Source: CALBPI01 sp963922335
GTDB lineage: Bacteria > Pseudomonadota > Gammaproteobacteria > Steroidobacterales > Woeseiaceae
DNA: 64,000 nt
Assembly: GCA_963922335.1 (NCBI GenBank)
Contig: CAWUIB010000010.1
Location: forward strand, 1-64,000
Direction: 5' to 3'
Part shown: piece by piece, positions 42,343-50,577 of the stretch
Layout: the number at the start of each line of letters is the position of its first letter
How positions within the stretch are numbered: position 1 is the stretch's first letter
The notes under the pieces: model-generated
Seen by the model: only the letters and a program-made list of their open reading frames with translations
What the model was told of the DNA's origin: nothing
Databases searched by the model: none
Program-made: the position numbers and the translations under genes

Positions 42343-42807
42343 ATGCGTCAACGAAAACTAACAATTCGGATCCATCGGGGGCTGTTTCCGGGGTTTTGCA
42401 TCGCACTGGCGGCCTGCGGCCCTGCAGAGACTCCGGCGCGCACGGTCACCGATTTCCTCGGGGATACGGTGGCGATGGACGCCAAAATCCTCGAGTGTCG
42501 CAAGGATCGCAAGAAGGCCGTGCGGGATCCGGAGTGTAAGGCTGCGCGACAGGCTGCCGCGAGGTTATCCGCGGCTCAGGAGGCGGCACGTCGAGAAGCG
42601 CTCGAAAGAGCATCGGAAGCCGAACTCGATCGTCTACGGCGCCAACAGGCGGCGCGCGATGAGGCTGCTGAGCGCCGGCGCGCGCAGTTGGTCGCTTCCG
42701 CAGAGTCCAAGATCGAGAACGGCCAGGCACTCACTCCGGAGGAAGCGCGCGCTATCGGTATCGATCCGGACTCATCGGTACTGGTTGAATCGGATGACGA
42801 TCGCTAA
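42343..42807 (+). CDS. Small lipoprotein, EexN-like
   Basis: 154 residues. The N-terminus MRQRKLTIRIHRGLFPGFCIALAACG is a lipoprotein signal with an LAAC lipobox. After it comes VTDFLGDTVAMDAKILECRKDRKKAVRDPECKAARQA, resembling EexN entry-exclusion lipoproteins of conjugative plasmids, then a long Ala/Arg/Glu helix. No conjugation genes are near, so this is more likely a chromosomal relative of unknown role. Other ATGs at 42307 and upstream are possible, but only the 42343 start gives a clean signal peptide. It is divergent from the acyltransferase gene. Confidence 0.65.
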   Translation: MRQRKLTIRIHRGLFPGFCIALAACGPAETPARTVTDFLGDTVAMDAKILECRKDRKKAVRDPECKAARQAAARLSAAQEAARREALERASEAELDRLRRQQAARDEAAERRRAQLVASAESKIENGQALTPEEARAIGIDPDSSVLVESDDDR

Positions 42808-42813
42808 CGGGCG

Positions 42814-43620
42814 TTAGTCGCTGTCCTCCGCCGTGCGCTCGCCGATAGCGTAAGTGGTGACACCGCTAGTTCCCGACTCCTCAGGTTGTGGCTCATCGCT
42901 GTCTGACATCGCAACCTGTTCCGCGGGTTCGGAATCGACCGCAGTGGATGCCTTCAGCGACTGTCTGAATGCGGTAATGCTCTCCGGTCGCGCCGCGACT
43001 TCCCCGGCAAAAATCTCATCAGGTGTGATGCCTGGACGTACGTAGTAGCTGGCGTTGGCGTTGTGGTCCATGCGCAATGAAGCGCCCTGGATGGAGACGC
43101 CAGCAAACAGCCCACGTGCTCTGGAATAGGAGTAGACCTCCGCCTTCAGTCGATGATCCGTCGCGGCGGACGTGTTGCGTCCAAGCGGTCCTGCAGCCAC
43201 CGCGGCATCTGCGCCCAGGGTGAATTTGCCGCGGCTCAGGTTTTCAACGCCACGCTTGTTGGTAAACACAAGTACGAGGTCCGCTGCCTGGACACCCGCT
43301 TGCCAACCGATACTCCCGCCTGTGAGCTTGATAAATGCCGGGTCGCTCCATCCGGTATCGGTACGGGTGCTGATGACGCCACGCCCGTGCCGACCCGCGA
43401 CCACGAATCCTGCCTTGATCATGTCGGGGATGACGGCGATCGCATACGCACGTTTGAGTAGTGCCGTCGGGATACCCTGTTCCGGTATGGCGTGGAAGGT
43501 GTTGACCACTTCTGTGGCCTCATCCAGTTTCTTATCCAATTCGGACGATTGTGCTGGCGGGCTCAGCAGCAGCCCTGCGACCAGCAGCAACCCTAACCAG
43601 CTACTCAACGCTCGCTCCAT
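42814..43620 (-). CDS. SYLF-domain (Ysc84-type) lipid-binding protein
   Basis: 268 residues with an N-terminal signal peptide (MERALSSWLGLLLVAGLLLSPPAQS). The SYLF core runs from about residue 45 to 200: LKRAYAIAVIPDMIKAGFVVAGRHGRGV, GGSIGWQAGVQAADLVLVF and FTLGADAAVAAGPLGRN. Bacterial members are periplasmic and presumed to bind lipid or phosphoinositide-like headgroups. A C-terminal acidic, disordered tail follows. GAGGAGATGGAGA precedes ATG 43620. It is convergent with the small lipoprotein gene, with 6 bases between. Confidence 0.88.
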   Translation of the reverse strand: MERALSSWLGLLLVAGLLLSPPAQSSELDKKLDEATEVVNTFHAIPEQGIPTALLKRAYAIAVIPDMIKAGFVVAGRHGRGVISTRTDTGWSDPAFIKLTGGSIGWQAGVQAADLVLVFTNKRGVENLSRGKFTLGADAAVAAGPLGRNTSAATDHRLKAEVYSYSRARGLFAGVSIQGASLRMDHNANASYYVRPGITPDEIFAGEVAARPESITAFRQSLKASTAVDSEPAEQVAMSDSDEPQPEESGTSGVTTYAIGERTAEDSD

Positions 43621-43674
43621 TCTCCATCTCCTCGGGCGCAATTCTTGTAATTGCGCTTTTGACAATAACCGTCG

Positions 43675-45624
43675 CTAAGGGTTCACGGCAAACTCAGCAA
43701 TCATCGGTGGTAGCGGGCAACCGAGCGCGGCGCAGATCAAGCGCATTAGTTCGGCTTCCTCGAGTGTGATGTTGCGGTCGTGTTGTACGGTCTGAAGGAG
43801 CGCACGCAACAAACGATGCAGGTCTCGGCCGATCATGCCCTGGAGTGTGCGCAGCAGATTTGCACTGTCTTCCAAAGGCCGAGGTGCCACCGCATGCTGT
43901 ATGCCCAGAACCGCAAGCCCGGCGCGCGCGGCCTCATTTGCTGCTTCTGGTGTCGCGCTCCCTTGCACGGCGACGATCGTCAACAAGTCAGCAGCAGCGG
44001 CGAGGACGTCGCGTTGTCCCAGGTGGCGGGTCGCTCGTGCCATCGACGCCGGATTGAGACTCGCCTCCAGGCTGTATTCGAGCAACTGGCGCAACGCATA
44101 TTGTCCGAGAGCAGCATGTGTGGTGGTTGCGATAACGCCATCGATGAGATCGAGCAGGAATCGGATCTGACCGCTTGGACGCTCCTTGAGTGCGGGAAAG
44201 CAAAGCTCGAGAATCGGCAACCGGTACTGCGCGCCCAGCTCATGAATGGAGTCTGCGTACTCGTCCACTCGTTGAAGGCGCATCTCACCGATCCGAGGCA
44301 GCAGATAGCTCATTTGGTTGCGGCGTTCAGAAACCTCAGGGACGGTGGCAAGCGCGATCACCAAATAAAAAGCCCACTCCGGCGAGTGAGCGGCGTCCTC
44401 GATCGATGGTGGCAGCGCACTGCGCAGCCCTGCCGCAACGGCGATATCCGCATCATCAGGTCGACCGATGCGTTCAGTGAGTGACTCGGCGCTTAAGTTG
44501 GCAACGCGCTCGCCCGCGTAGGCGGCAAACCCAGAGACACCCGCTTCGACGTCGCGGATCAATGCATCGGCCTGCCAGTTCGCATCGACCATGCGATTGG
44601 CAAGCGCCGGGTCGAGTTTGCGTATGCGATCTTCGAGCGGGGGATGCGAGGCGAGGGCGGACAACCAGACACGGCGCCCACCTCGGGCAAACAACATATG
44701 GGATATCTCTTCACCGTCGGCCTCGGTGAGTCGCGACCCCGTATCGATTCCGCCAATTTTGGCGAGTGCGCCGGCGATCCCATCGGTTTGCCGCGTAAAT
44801 TGTACCGCCGAAGCGTCGGCCAGATACTCGCGTTGTCGTGAGACGCCCGCACGTATCAGTCTCGCTGCAAGCACACCGACCGCGCCAATCAGAAACAGTG
44901 CGATACCAACTAACAGCGCTGGATTCCCGCCGTTGTTTGAGCGCCTCGATACCCGCACCCGACTGCCAGTGCGCATCATCATGCGACCGACCTGACCGAT
45001 AACAATGATGCCGAAGAGGATGCCCACCAGTCGCAGATTGAGTCGCATATCGCCGTTTAGAATATGACTGAATTCATGCGCGATGACTCCCTGCAGCTCG
45101 GCACGATTCAGCGTCTCGAGCGTGCCGCGTGTGACGGCAACGGCGGCATCCGACGTCGTAAATCCGGCGGCGAATGCATTGATGCCGGCTTCATGTTCGA
45201 GCACGAACACCTGCGGTACGGGAACACCGGATGCGATGGCCATTTCTTCGACCACGTTCAACAGGCGCTTGCGTTGCAAGTCCTGCGTGTTGCCCGTGAC
45301 CAGAGTACCGCCCATCTCCTGTGCAATGCGCGCACCGCCGCTGCCGAGTTGGGCGATACGAAATGCGCTGGCAACCAGAATGCACAACAAGACTACCCCG
45401 GCAATGATCGCGACCCGAATGGGATCAACGAACGTCCAGGGTTTGATCGCCCCGTATTGACCGGCAGTCACCGCAGCACCCGACTGACTGAGATTGAACA
45501 TTGAGAAGGCGGCCTCAATCACAAGCGTTGAGGCCGCAACTATTAGCAGTGTTGCGATCGCAAATAGCACCACCAGACGTCGCGTATTGCGGCGCGATTG
45601 ATCCTGAGCTTCGAAAAAGTTCAT
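43675..45624 (-). CDS. M48-family zinc metallopeptidase, HtpX-like, with long C-terminal extension
   Basis: 649 residues. Two membrane helices near the N-terminus, then the catalytic GVIAHEFSHILNGDMRLN (HExxH), two more helices (about 210-270) and REYLADASAVQFTR with the third zinc ligand. The remaining 300 or so residues are helical with no recognised domain and are longer than in HtpX. It should degrade or clip membrane proteins. Its gene follows lemA by about 30 bases, the usual LemA/M48 pairing. Start ATG 45624. Confidence 0.9.
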   Translation of the reverse strand: MNFFEAQDQSRRNTRRLVVLFAIATLLIVAASTLVIEAAFSMFNLSQSGAAVTAGQYGAIKPWTFVDPIRVAIIAGVVLLCILVASAFRIAQLGSGGARIAQEMGGTLVTGNTQDLQRKRLLNVVEEMAIASGVPVPQVFVLEHEAGINAFAAGFTTSDAAVAVTRGTLETLNRAELQGVIAHEFSHILNGDMRLNLRLVGILFGIIVIGQVGRMMMRTGSRVRVSRRSNNGGNPALLVGIALFLIGAVGVLAARLIRAGVSRQREYLADASAVQFTRQTDGIAGALAKIGGIDTGSRLTEADGEEISHMLFARGGRRVWLSALASHPPLEDRIRKLDPALANRMVDANWQADALIRDVEAGVSGFAAYAGERVANLSAESLTERIGRPDDADIAVAAGLRSALPPSIEDAAHSPEWAFYLVIALATVPEVSERRNQMSYLLPRIGEMRLQRVDEYADSIHELGAQYRLPILELCFPALKERPSGQIRFLLDLIDGVIATTTHAALGQYALRQLLEYSLEASLNPASMARATRHLGQRDVLAAAADLLTIVAVQGSATPEAANEAARAGLAVLGIQHAVAPRPLEDSANLLRTLQGMIGRDLHRLLRALLQTVQHDRNITLEEAELMRLICAALGCPLPPMIAEFAVNP

Positions 45625-45654
45625 CGTGCGGTCAGTGTCCTCTGACCTGTGCAA

Positions 45655-46245
45655 TTAGCTGAAGGAAACCGCCACCGCTTCTCTGCGCGATTCGTCACCG
45701 ATGTCGAGATAGCTCGCCGCTTCGAAGTTGAACGGCCCTGCAATGAGATTGTTCGGGAAATTCTCGCGCAGATTGTTGTAGCTCAGTACGGAATCGTTGA
45801 ACGCCTGTCGTGCGAATGCGATCTTGTTCTCAGTTGTCGTTAGCTCTTCCTGGAACTGCATCATGTTTTCGTTGGCTTTCAGGTCGGGGTAGGCTTCCGC
45901 GAGCGCAAAAAGTTTTCCGAGCGCGCCACCTAACAACGACTCTGCCGCACCCAAGGAGGCAATGGCGGAAGGGTCAGTTGGGTCTTGCTTGGCGGCGTTC
46001 AATCCACTCATCGCGGCGTTGCGTGCGTTGATCACCGCCTCCAGTGTGTCCTTTTCGTGCGCCATGTACCCCTTAACGGCTTCGATCAGATTCGGGATCA
46101 GGTCGTAGCGACGACTCAGCTGGACGTCGATCTGGGCAAACCCGTTCTTGACGCGATTACGACCGTTAACCAGTCGGTTGTAAATACTGATCGCAAAAAA
46201 TACGATGCCGGCAACGATGGCGAGAAAGATCAGAAAGTTTGTCAT
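45655..46245 (-). CDS. LemA-family protein
   Basis: 196 residues. One N-terminal membrane helix (residues 2-20), then the family pattern: NRVKNGFAQIDVQLSRRYDLIPNLIEAVKGYMAHEKDTLEAV, LGKLFALAEAYPDLKANENMMQFQEEL and YNNLRENFPNNLIA. LemA proteins are single-pass helical-bundle membrane proteins of uncertain function, often next to an M48 protease as here. I chose ATG 46245; a TTG two codons upstream is open. GAGGAA lies upstream. Confidence 0.93.
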   Translation of the reverse strand: MTNFLIFLAIVAGIVFFAISIYNRLVNGRNRVKNGFAQIDVQLSRRYDLIPNLIEAVKGYMAHEKDTLEAVINARNAAMSGLNAAKQDPTDPSAIASLGAAESLLGGALGKLFALAEAYPDLKANENMMQFQEELTTTENKIAFARQAFNDSVLSYNNLRENFPNNLIAGPFNFEAASYLDIGDESRREAVAVSFS

Positions 46246-46291
46246 GATCAAAAATTCCTCGGAATATGAATGCCTTAAGGATACTCCGCGT

Positions 46292-47269
46292 ATGCGAATC
46301 GCGCCAATGATCTCGATGTTAGTCGCGTTGATTTGCGCGATTTCACCGGTTCGTGCCGATTGGCATGGTCAAACCGAGTCGCTTATGGGCACCCGAATCA
46401 CTGTGCGTTTGTGGCATCCCGACGAAGAGCGTGCCCAGGAAGCCATTCGTGTCGTGCTCGATGAAATCGCACGAATCGAGCGATTGATGAGTACCTACAA
46501 GCCGGACAGTCGCATCTCGGCAATCAACCGTGAAGCGCATAGGCAGCCGATAGATGCGGGTGCGGAGCTATTCTCGTTGATCAAGAAGGCGCTGGCCGTG
46601 TCGGAAATGACCGATGGCCGTTTCGACATCACGTACGACAGCGTGGGTCAGTACTACGACTTTCGCGAAGGCGAAAGACCGGATCCAGCAACGATTGAGC
46701 AAGCGGTCGAGAAAATCGATTACCGATTCGTTGTGCTGAACCCCGCAAAGGAGACGGTGTCGTTCCTGCAGGAAGGCGTGCGAATTAATCTTGGCGGTAT
46801 CGCCAAAGGCTACGCTGTCGAGCGTTCTGTCGCGTTGTTGCGCGAGATGGGCATCCAGTACGCCTCAGTTAGCGCCGGGGGCGATTCGCGATTGTTGGGA
46901 GACCGCCGCGGTCAGCCCTGGCTCGTCGGGATTCAGGATCCACGCGACAAGACGGAAATTGCGATTCGTTTGCCGCTGGCAGATGAGGCGGTGTCGACGT
47001 CCGGAGACTACGAGCGCTACTTCGATGAGGGTAGCGTGCGCTACCACCACATCATCAGTCCGTCGACTGGCGACTCGGCGCGTGAAGTTCAAAGCGTCAC
47101 CATCATCGGCCCGGACGCGACGATGACTGATGCGCTCTCGACGTCGGTGTTCGTGATGGGCGTTGAGGAAGGGCTGGCCCTGATCGAACGAATGGATGGG
47201 TTCGACGCAGTCGTTATCGACAAGAATCGCGATTTGCACTACTCCTCGGGTCTCGGCGCTGGGGACTGA
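46292..47269 (+). CDS. apbE: FAD:protein FMN transferase (ApbE)
   Basis: 325 residues with a signal peptide (about 1-22). MGTRITVRLW, INLGGIAKGYAVERSVALL (FAD site), VSAGGDSRLLG and DALSTSVFVMG (Mg site) are diagnostic. It attaches FMN to Thr residues of proteins such as Nqr or Rnf subunits in the periplasm. AAGGAT about 10 bases before ATG 46292 supports the start. It is divergent from lemA, with 46 bases between. No Nqr or Rnf genes are in the window. Confidence 0.92.
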   Translation: MRIAPMISMLVALICAISPVRADWHGQTESLMGTRITVRLWHPDEERAQEAIRVVLDEIARIERLMSTYKPDSRISAINREAHRQPIDAGAELFSLIKKALAVSEMTDGRFDITYDSVGQYYDFREGERPDPATIEQAVEKIDYRFVVLNPAKETVSFLQEGVRINLGGIAKGYAVERSVALLREMGIQYASVSAGGDSRLLGDRRGQPWLVGIQDPRDKTEIAIRLPLADEAVSTSGDYERYFDEGSVRYHHIISPSTGDSAREVQSVTIIGPDATMTDALSTSVFVMGVEEGLALIERMDGFDAVVIDKNRDLHYSSGLGAGD

Positions 47270-47621
47270 ACCGGGCGACTCTGAGTGTCACCGTTGTCGC
47301 ATTCGACCGACAGTGTAATGGGCTAAGTTTCAGTGACTTAGAGAGCTTCATCTGCGTCAGCGTAGTCGGTTGACGACAACGTGCGTGCCACATAATCCGA
47401 AATTGCCGGGTATTTGCCCTCATATAGTCACTGGCATGTAATTTGCTCCATCTCTCCTTTGGGGCAGCTTGTGACGTATGCCCGCGGTCCTCAGCGGTTA
47501 CTGTGACTTTGGTCACGGCTCCCGTCGGTATCGACTGCGAGTATTACGTTAACCCGCTGCTGCAGTGCCTGGAGCACTGCCGAATGCGTGCGGGACGCAC
47601 GCGATCTTAAGGAGATTACCG
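47270..47621. other. Intergenic control region before the thioredoxin-AgmX operon
   Basis: About 350 bases with no convincing gene. It holds a CRP-like palindrome at 47502-47517. A tight hairpin (GCGTGCG, GGA, CGCACGC) is encoded about 30 bases before the next start, in the leader of the operon mRNA. I see no clear sigma-70 promoter. Confidence 0.6.
47502..47517. promoter_or_regulatory. CRP/Vfr-like binding site
   Basis: TGTGACTTTGGTCACG fits TGTGA-N6-TCACA at nine of ten positions. It lies about 105 bases before the first gene of the operon. Whether a CRP-type protein exists in the organism cannot be seen here. Confidence 0.5.
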
Positions 47622-48143
47622 ATGAATCGATGGACTGGTTGGCAACAGGGGCGACGCGTCGTCGCAGCAATCGCGGGCGCGATGCTTCTCGCAACTGTCG
47701 CAGGCGCCTCAGGCGGCTTGGACGGCAAAGAAGCGCCGGATTTCTCACTTCAAAACAGCGCGGGAGAGCAGGTCAGCCTGAGCGATCTGCGCGGTGAAGT
47801 CGTGATGATCAATTTCTGGGCAACCTGGTGCGGGCCCTGTCGAGAGGAAATGCCGCTGCTCGATGAGATGCATAGCCGGTACAACCGGGTTGGGTTCAGC
47901 CTCCTAGGGGTAAATATCGACGATGACCCACGACGCGCTGAAGAGATGATCGAATCGCTGGGCGTAACGTTCCCGGTGGTTTTCGACAGCACCAAGAAAG
48001 TCAGCGAGCAATACGAAGTGAACGCGATGCCCGTCACGATCCTGTTGGATCGCGAAGGTGTCGTGCGCTACGTGCACCACGGTTACAAGCCTGGCTACGA
48101 AGACAAGTACCTCGAGCAGATCCGCGAACTGCTTCGCGAGTGA
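47622..48143 (+). CDS. TlpA/ResA-like periplasmic thioredoxin-fold protein
   Basis: 173 residues with an N-terminal signal or anchor segment (VVAAIAGAMLLATVAGA). The thioredoxin core is clear: EAPDFSLQNSAGEQVSLSDLRGEVVMINFWATWCGPCREEMPLL (active site WCGPC), then the cis-Pro in NAMPVTILL. It reduces or oxidises disulfides in the periplasm. TAAGGAG precedes ATG 47622. It heads the operon that ends in the ExbB/ExbD/AgmX-type genes, and its substrates may be among the Cys-containing products of that operon. Confidence 0.92.
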   Translation: MNRWTGWQQGRRVVAAIAGAMLLATVAGASGGLDGKEAPDFSLQNSAGEQVSLSDLRGEVVMINFWATWCGPCREEMPLLDEMHSRYNRVGFSLLGVNIDDDPRRAEEMIESLGVTFPVVFDSTKKVSEQYEVNAMPVTILLDREGVVRYVHHGYKPGYEDKYLEQIRELLRE

Positions 48144-48165
48144 CCAGCGCAAACAGGACCCGATC

Positions 48166-48690
48166 ATGATGCAACGATTTACACAGGTACTGGTGGCGCT
48201 GACTGCAGCCGCGTTGACCTCCACGGTTATCGCCGAGGACACATCGCGAGAGCTGGATGCAGAGGTACAGGATCTCAAGAAGGAAGTGCTGGCGCTGAAT
48301 CGCGAGTTGTTCCTGCTTGAGGAAGAGCTTCTGTTCCCTGCTAACTCTCAAGTCGCGTTGTTCGTCTCCATGGACATTGGCGATTTCTTCGCGCTCGATG
48401 CCGTTCAGGTCAAGATCAACGGCAAAGAGGTCGCGAACTACCTCTACTCTGAGAAAGAGGTTGAAGCACTGATCCGTGGTGGTGTCCACCGCCTGCATAT
48501 TGAGAACCTGAAAGCCGGCGAGCATGAGTTGGTCGCTTTCTTTGTCGGTAAAGGCCCGCAAGGTCGGGACTACCGGCGTGGCGCGGAAATGACCTTCGAG
48601 AAAGGCCTCGGGGCGAAGTATATGGAGCTTCGAATCTCCGATCGTCAGTCGAAGTTGCAGCCCGAGTTTTTCATCTCCGAGTGGGAATAA
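48166..48690 (+). CDS. Secreted coiled-coil / beta protein, unknown function
   Basis: 174 residues. Signal peptide (MMQRFTQVLVALTAAALTSTVIA), then a coiled coil (about 28-55, ELDAEVQDLKKEVLALNRELFLLEEELLF), then a beta-rich domain with INGKEVANYLYSEKEVEALIRGGVHRLHIENLKAGEHELVAFF that looks immunoglobulin-like. I do not recognise the family. It sits between the thioredoxin gene and a TPR gene and is part of the same operon. The two adjacent ATGs at 48166 and 48169 cannot be separated. Confidence 0.82.
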   Translation: MMQRFTQVLVALTAAALTSTVIAEDTSRELDAEVQDLKKEVLALNRELFLLEEELLFPANSQVALFVSMDIGDFFALDAVQVKINGKEVANYLYSEKEVEALIRGGVHRLHIENLKAGEHELVAFFVGKGPQGRDYRRGAEMTFEKGLGAKYMELRISDRQSKLQPEFFISEWE

Positions 48691-48699
48691 GCGTCGGTC

Positions 48700-50577
48700 G
48701 TGAAATCCTTTATCGCTTTTGTTCTGGGCCTGGCATTACTGCTGGCGACATCAACGCTCCATGCGGACGGTGACGTCGGCGATCCCGTTGTGGTGCGCGA
48801 TCCGTATTACGGAGACGTGCTGTTCCACTTCTACAAGGGCGACTACTTCAACGCGATCGTCAGACTGACCGCTGCGCAAAAACGTAACAGCCTGACTCAC
48901 CATGACGAGGATGCAGAGTTGCTGCGCGGTGGGCTTGCCCTTTCGTACGGTCTGCACGACGAAGCCGGTCAGATATTTGATCAACTCCTCGCGAGCAAAA
49001 CCCGCCCGGAAGTGCGTGACAGAACCTGGTTTTTCCTCGCCAAAATCCGCTATCAACGCGGCTATCTGGACGGCGCCGCACAGGCGTTAAGTGCTATCGG
49101 CGAGGACCTGCCCAAGGAACTCGACGCGGAGCGCCAGATGCTCGCCGCCAACGTTGCGATCGAGCAGGGTCGTTTCGACGATGCCATCGCTGCATTGGAC
49201 GGTTGGAAAGGTCCGAGAGGGTGGAGCGACTATGCTCGCTTTAATCTCGGCGTTGCGCTGGTGCGCGCCGGGCGATTTGCTGAGGGCGCTAATTGGTTGG
49301 ATCGCGTGGGTCGCCTCGGCGACGACCGTCCGGAAATGGTGGGGCTGCGGGACAAAGCGAACGTCGCTCTGGGTTACACGTGGCTACAGAACGAAGCGCC
49401 GGAACGTGCACGTCCTGTTCTGCAACGTGTTCGATTGAACGGCCCTTTTTCAAATAAGGCACTGTTGGGAGTTGGCTGGGCAGATTCCGATAGCGGTGAC
49501 TATCGCGCGGCACTGAGTCCGTGGCAGGCGCTATCCGACCGCGATCTGCTTGATCCGGCGGTGCAGGAATCGTTGCTGGCAGTACCGTATGCGCTCGGCA
49601 AACTGAATGCGACGGGACAGGCAGCCACGAAGTATGAACGCGCGATCGTGCTCTTCGCTCAGGAACACCAGCGTCTCGAAGACGCCATCGCGGATATCCA
49701 AAACGGTCGCATGATCGACAGACTACTGGCTGTTGAAGAAAGTGCTGACGATGCGAGCGGCTGGTACTGGCGTCTCGACAACATGCCGGATGCAACTGAA
49801 AGCCGTTATCTGTACTTGCTGATGGCAGAGCACGAGTTTCAGGAAGCGCTGAAGAACTACCGTGACATGGTAGCGCTGCGTGAGAATCTACTGGGTTGGC
49901 TCGACAAGACACGCGTGTTCAGAGAAATCATGGATACGCGGAAAGCTGGGTACGCGGCTAGGCTGCCACGTATCGAGGCGAGTCTTGCGGCATCAGATAT
50001 GAATGAATTGCGCGCCCGTCATCAAGCGTTGAGCGCGCAGCTAGACCGGATAGAAGGCGAGCGAGATATCTATGCGCTTGCCACGCGGCGCGAGCAGCAA
50101 GTTGCTGATGAGATAGCGCTCGTGGAGGAAAACCCGGTACTGCGCTACAGCACGCCAGAGGTTGAAGACGTACGCACACGTATCAAGCTGATGAAGGGCG
50201 TGATGCAGTGGCAGGCGGAGCAAGATTTCCCTGCCCGTATCTGGCGCCAGCGTAAGCAACTGCATGACATCAACCGGATTATCGTTGCCGCTGAGCGCGC
50301 ACGACTCGCCGTTGACGATGCGCGAGTGAATGAGCCCGAACGGTTACTCGATTTCGACTTGCGAGTGGCAACGCTTACACCCCGAATTGAGCTGATGCTG
50401 GCGCGCGTCGAACAGACGCTGGAGCGACAGCGAGCGTTCCTGGACGGATTGGCGGTAGAGGAGCTACGCACGCAACAAGCGCGACTGGATACCTATACGG
50501 TACAAGCGCGTTTTGCACTTGCTGCGGTCTACGATCGTGCAACTGCGGTCAGCAGCAACGGAGAGGGTCAGGAATGA
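48700..50577 (+). CDS. Periplasmic TPR-repeat protein (AgmX-operon type)
   Basis: 625 residues. Signal peptide MKSFIAFVLGLALLLATSTLHA, then TPR-like helical repeats to about residue 330 and a long coiled coil from about 430 to 610. NGPFSNKALLGVGWADSDSGDYRAALSPWQALSDRD is a good TPR pair. The start is GTG 48700 without a strong ribosome-binding site. The stop overlaps the next gene by four bases (ATGA). It is probably a periplasmic scaffold of the ExbB-driven complex encoded downstream. Confidence 0.85.
   Translation: MKSFIAFVLGLALLLATSTLHADGDVGDPVVVRDPYYGDVLFHFYKGDYFNAIVRLTAAQKRNSLTHHDEDAELLRGGLALSYGLHDEAGQIFDQLLASKTRPEVRDRTWFFLAKIRYQRGYLDGAAQALSAIGEDLPKELDAERQMLAANVAIEQGRFDDAIAALDGWKGPRGWSDYARFNLGVALVRAGRFAEGANWLDRVGRLGDDRPEMVGLRDKANVALGYTWLQNEAPERARPVLQRVRLNGPFSNKALLGVGWADSDSGDYRAALSPWQALSDRDLLDPAVQESLLAVPYALGKLNATGQAATKYERAIVLFAQEHQRLEDAIADIQNGRMIDRLLAVEESADDASGWYWRLDNMPDATESRYLYLLMAEHEFQEALKNYRDMVALRENLLGWLDKTRVFREIMDTRKAGYAARLPRIEASLAASDMNELRARHQALSAQLDRIEGERDIYALATRREQQVADEIALVEENPVLRYSTPEVEDVRTRIKLMKGVMQWQAEQDFPARIWRQRKQLHDINRIIVAAERARLAVDDARVNEPERLLDFDLRVATLTPRIELMLARVEQTLERQRAFLDGLAVEELRTQQARLDTYTVQARFALAAVYDRATAVSSNGEGQE

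Noticed and set aside
42343..42807. Integrated plasmid or conjugative element
   Set aside because: Only one EexN-like lipoprotein hints at it; there are no integrase, relaxase, attachment repeats or change in gene style.
43780..44484. 234-codon frame antisense to the M48 peptidase
   Set aside because: Overlaps the C-terminal extension of a good gene, with no start signal or motif.
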